Part shown: one piece after another, positions 63,373-64,000 of the stretch
Position numbering within the stretch: the stretch's first letter is position 1
How the letters are laid out: every line of letters begins with the position of its first letter
DNA from: Gordionus sp. m RMFG-2023
Lineage: Eukaryota; Nematomorpha; Gordioida; Chordodea; Parachordodidae
Direction: 5' to 3'
Length of the DNA stretch: 64,000 bases
NCBI RefSeq assembly: GCF_954871325.1
Contig: NC_088779.1
Span: 13,766,846-13,830,845, forward strand
The notes under the pieces: model-generated
The model's database searches: none
The model's input: only the letters and a program-made list of their open reading frames with translations
What the model was told of the DNA's origin: nothing
Made by a program: the position numbers and the translations under genes

Positions 63373-64000
63373 TTGTAATTATATTTTGATTTTATAAATT
63401 TATAAAAAAAAAATCTTGAAATTTAAAAGACGATTTGATCTATTTAAAAATAAATTAAATAAGAAAATTAATTTTGAATATTGTAATATAATTGATATAA
63501 TGAAATTATAATGTATCATATTGTATTTTACATTTATAATTATTTTCAGTTTTGACTGTTGGTATTTTATTGAGTAAATGTAATTTTTTTAATGGTAGCT
63601 TTATAAAATATTAATAATAATATGAATAATTTGTAATATTTTGTAAATAAGATATATTTAATGTATTACTTTGACATCCAATATTGCATAGGTTGTAAAA
63701 TTTTGTAAAGATAAATTAAAAAAATATTTAAGGTTTTACTTTGGCATCCTACAGTTGCATAGTTAACTGAAATTATAGGCTCATCTGTTTGTATATATAC
63801 TGAAAAAAAATAAAATAATAAATCAACAAATAATAAATAAATACGTACCGATGACATGAGTAGCTATGACATGACGTCACGATAACGTATTGAGGACATT
63901 GGAAAATTAAAATATAGATATATTATTAAAATATTCATGATTTGAATGTAAAATAATTTTTTTAAGAAAATATAGCAAAGAATTTAGTTATATAAAAAAA
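63373..64000. other. AT-rich, no gene seen
   Basis: Nothing recognised beyond simple AT-rich sequence up to the window edge. Confidence 0.4.

Overview
The window is a very AT-rich metazoan nuclear sequence carrying two intron-containing host genes in a dense field of old transposons. Van Gogh/Strabismus (Vang) is an animal planar-polarity protein, so the host is an animal. Asn/Lys/Ile/Ser-rich insertions in both proteins fit a genome under strong AT pressure. I cannot name the phylum from sequence alone.

Host genes. (1) Vang-like, + strand, 3765-10853, three exons with two phase-1 introns, about 1127 residues, roughly twice the usual length. (2) GSK3 (Shaggy), - strand, 45541-31068, eight coding exons, about 565 residues, with a complete kinase core. 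Both act in Wnt signalling: Vang in the planar-polarity branch, GSK3 in the beta-catenin branch. They are convergent and about 20 kb apart.

Layout. 1-3.7 kb: AT-rich flank with two miniature elements. 3.8-10.9 kb: Vang. 11-18 kb: gene-free, with a TAA-flanked MITE and GC-rich MITEs. 18.0-23.7 kb: a Foldback-type element with 9-bp target duplications and arms built of TAGAGAA minisatellite. 24-28 kb: hAT wreckage, including an 8-bp-TSD element inserted next to an older relict. 28.6-31 kb: nothing recognised. 31.1-45.6 kb: GSK3, whose introns hold an antisense RTE-type LINE and a hAT cluster (one copy with a perfect 8-bp TSD and an intron-bearing transposase). 46.3-49.8 kb: a second, better preserved LINE on the - strand. 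51.3-51.6 kb: the end of a hAT relative. 52.7-54.4 kb: a 114-bp tandem array split by a small LTR-retrotransposon fossil. 54.9-63.4 kb: a tandem duplication whose second copy is interrupted by two hATs, one of which contains a pogo-like element, which in turn contains another hAT.

Most MITE and hAT families here carry a dense family-specific motif next to their ends (GGAGC, ATTCG, CCGGGCC, GATCG), and the Foldback arms repeat TAGAGAA. This is the most distinctive theme of the window. Apart from the two host genes, no open reading frame looks like a functional gene.
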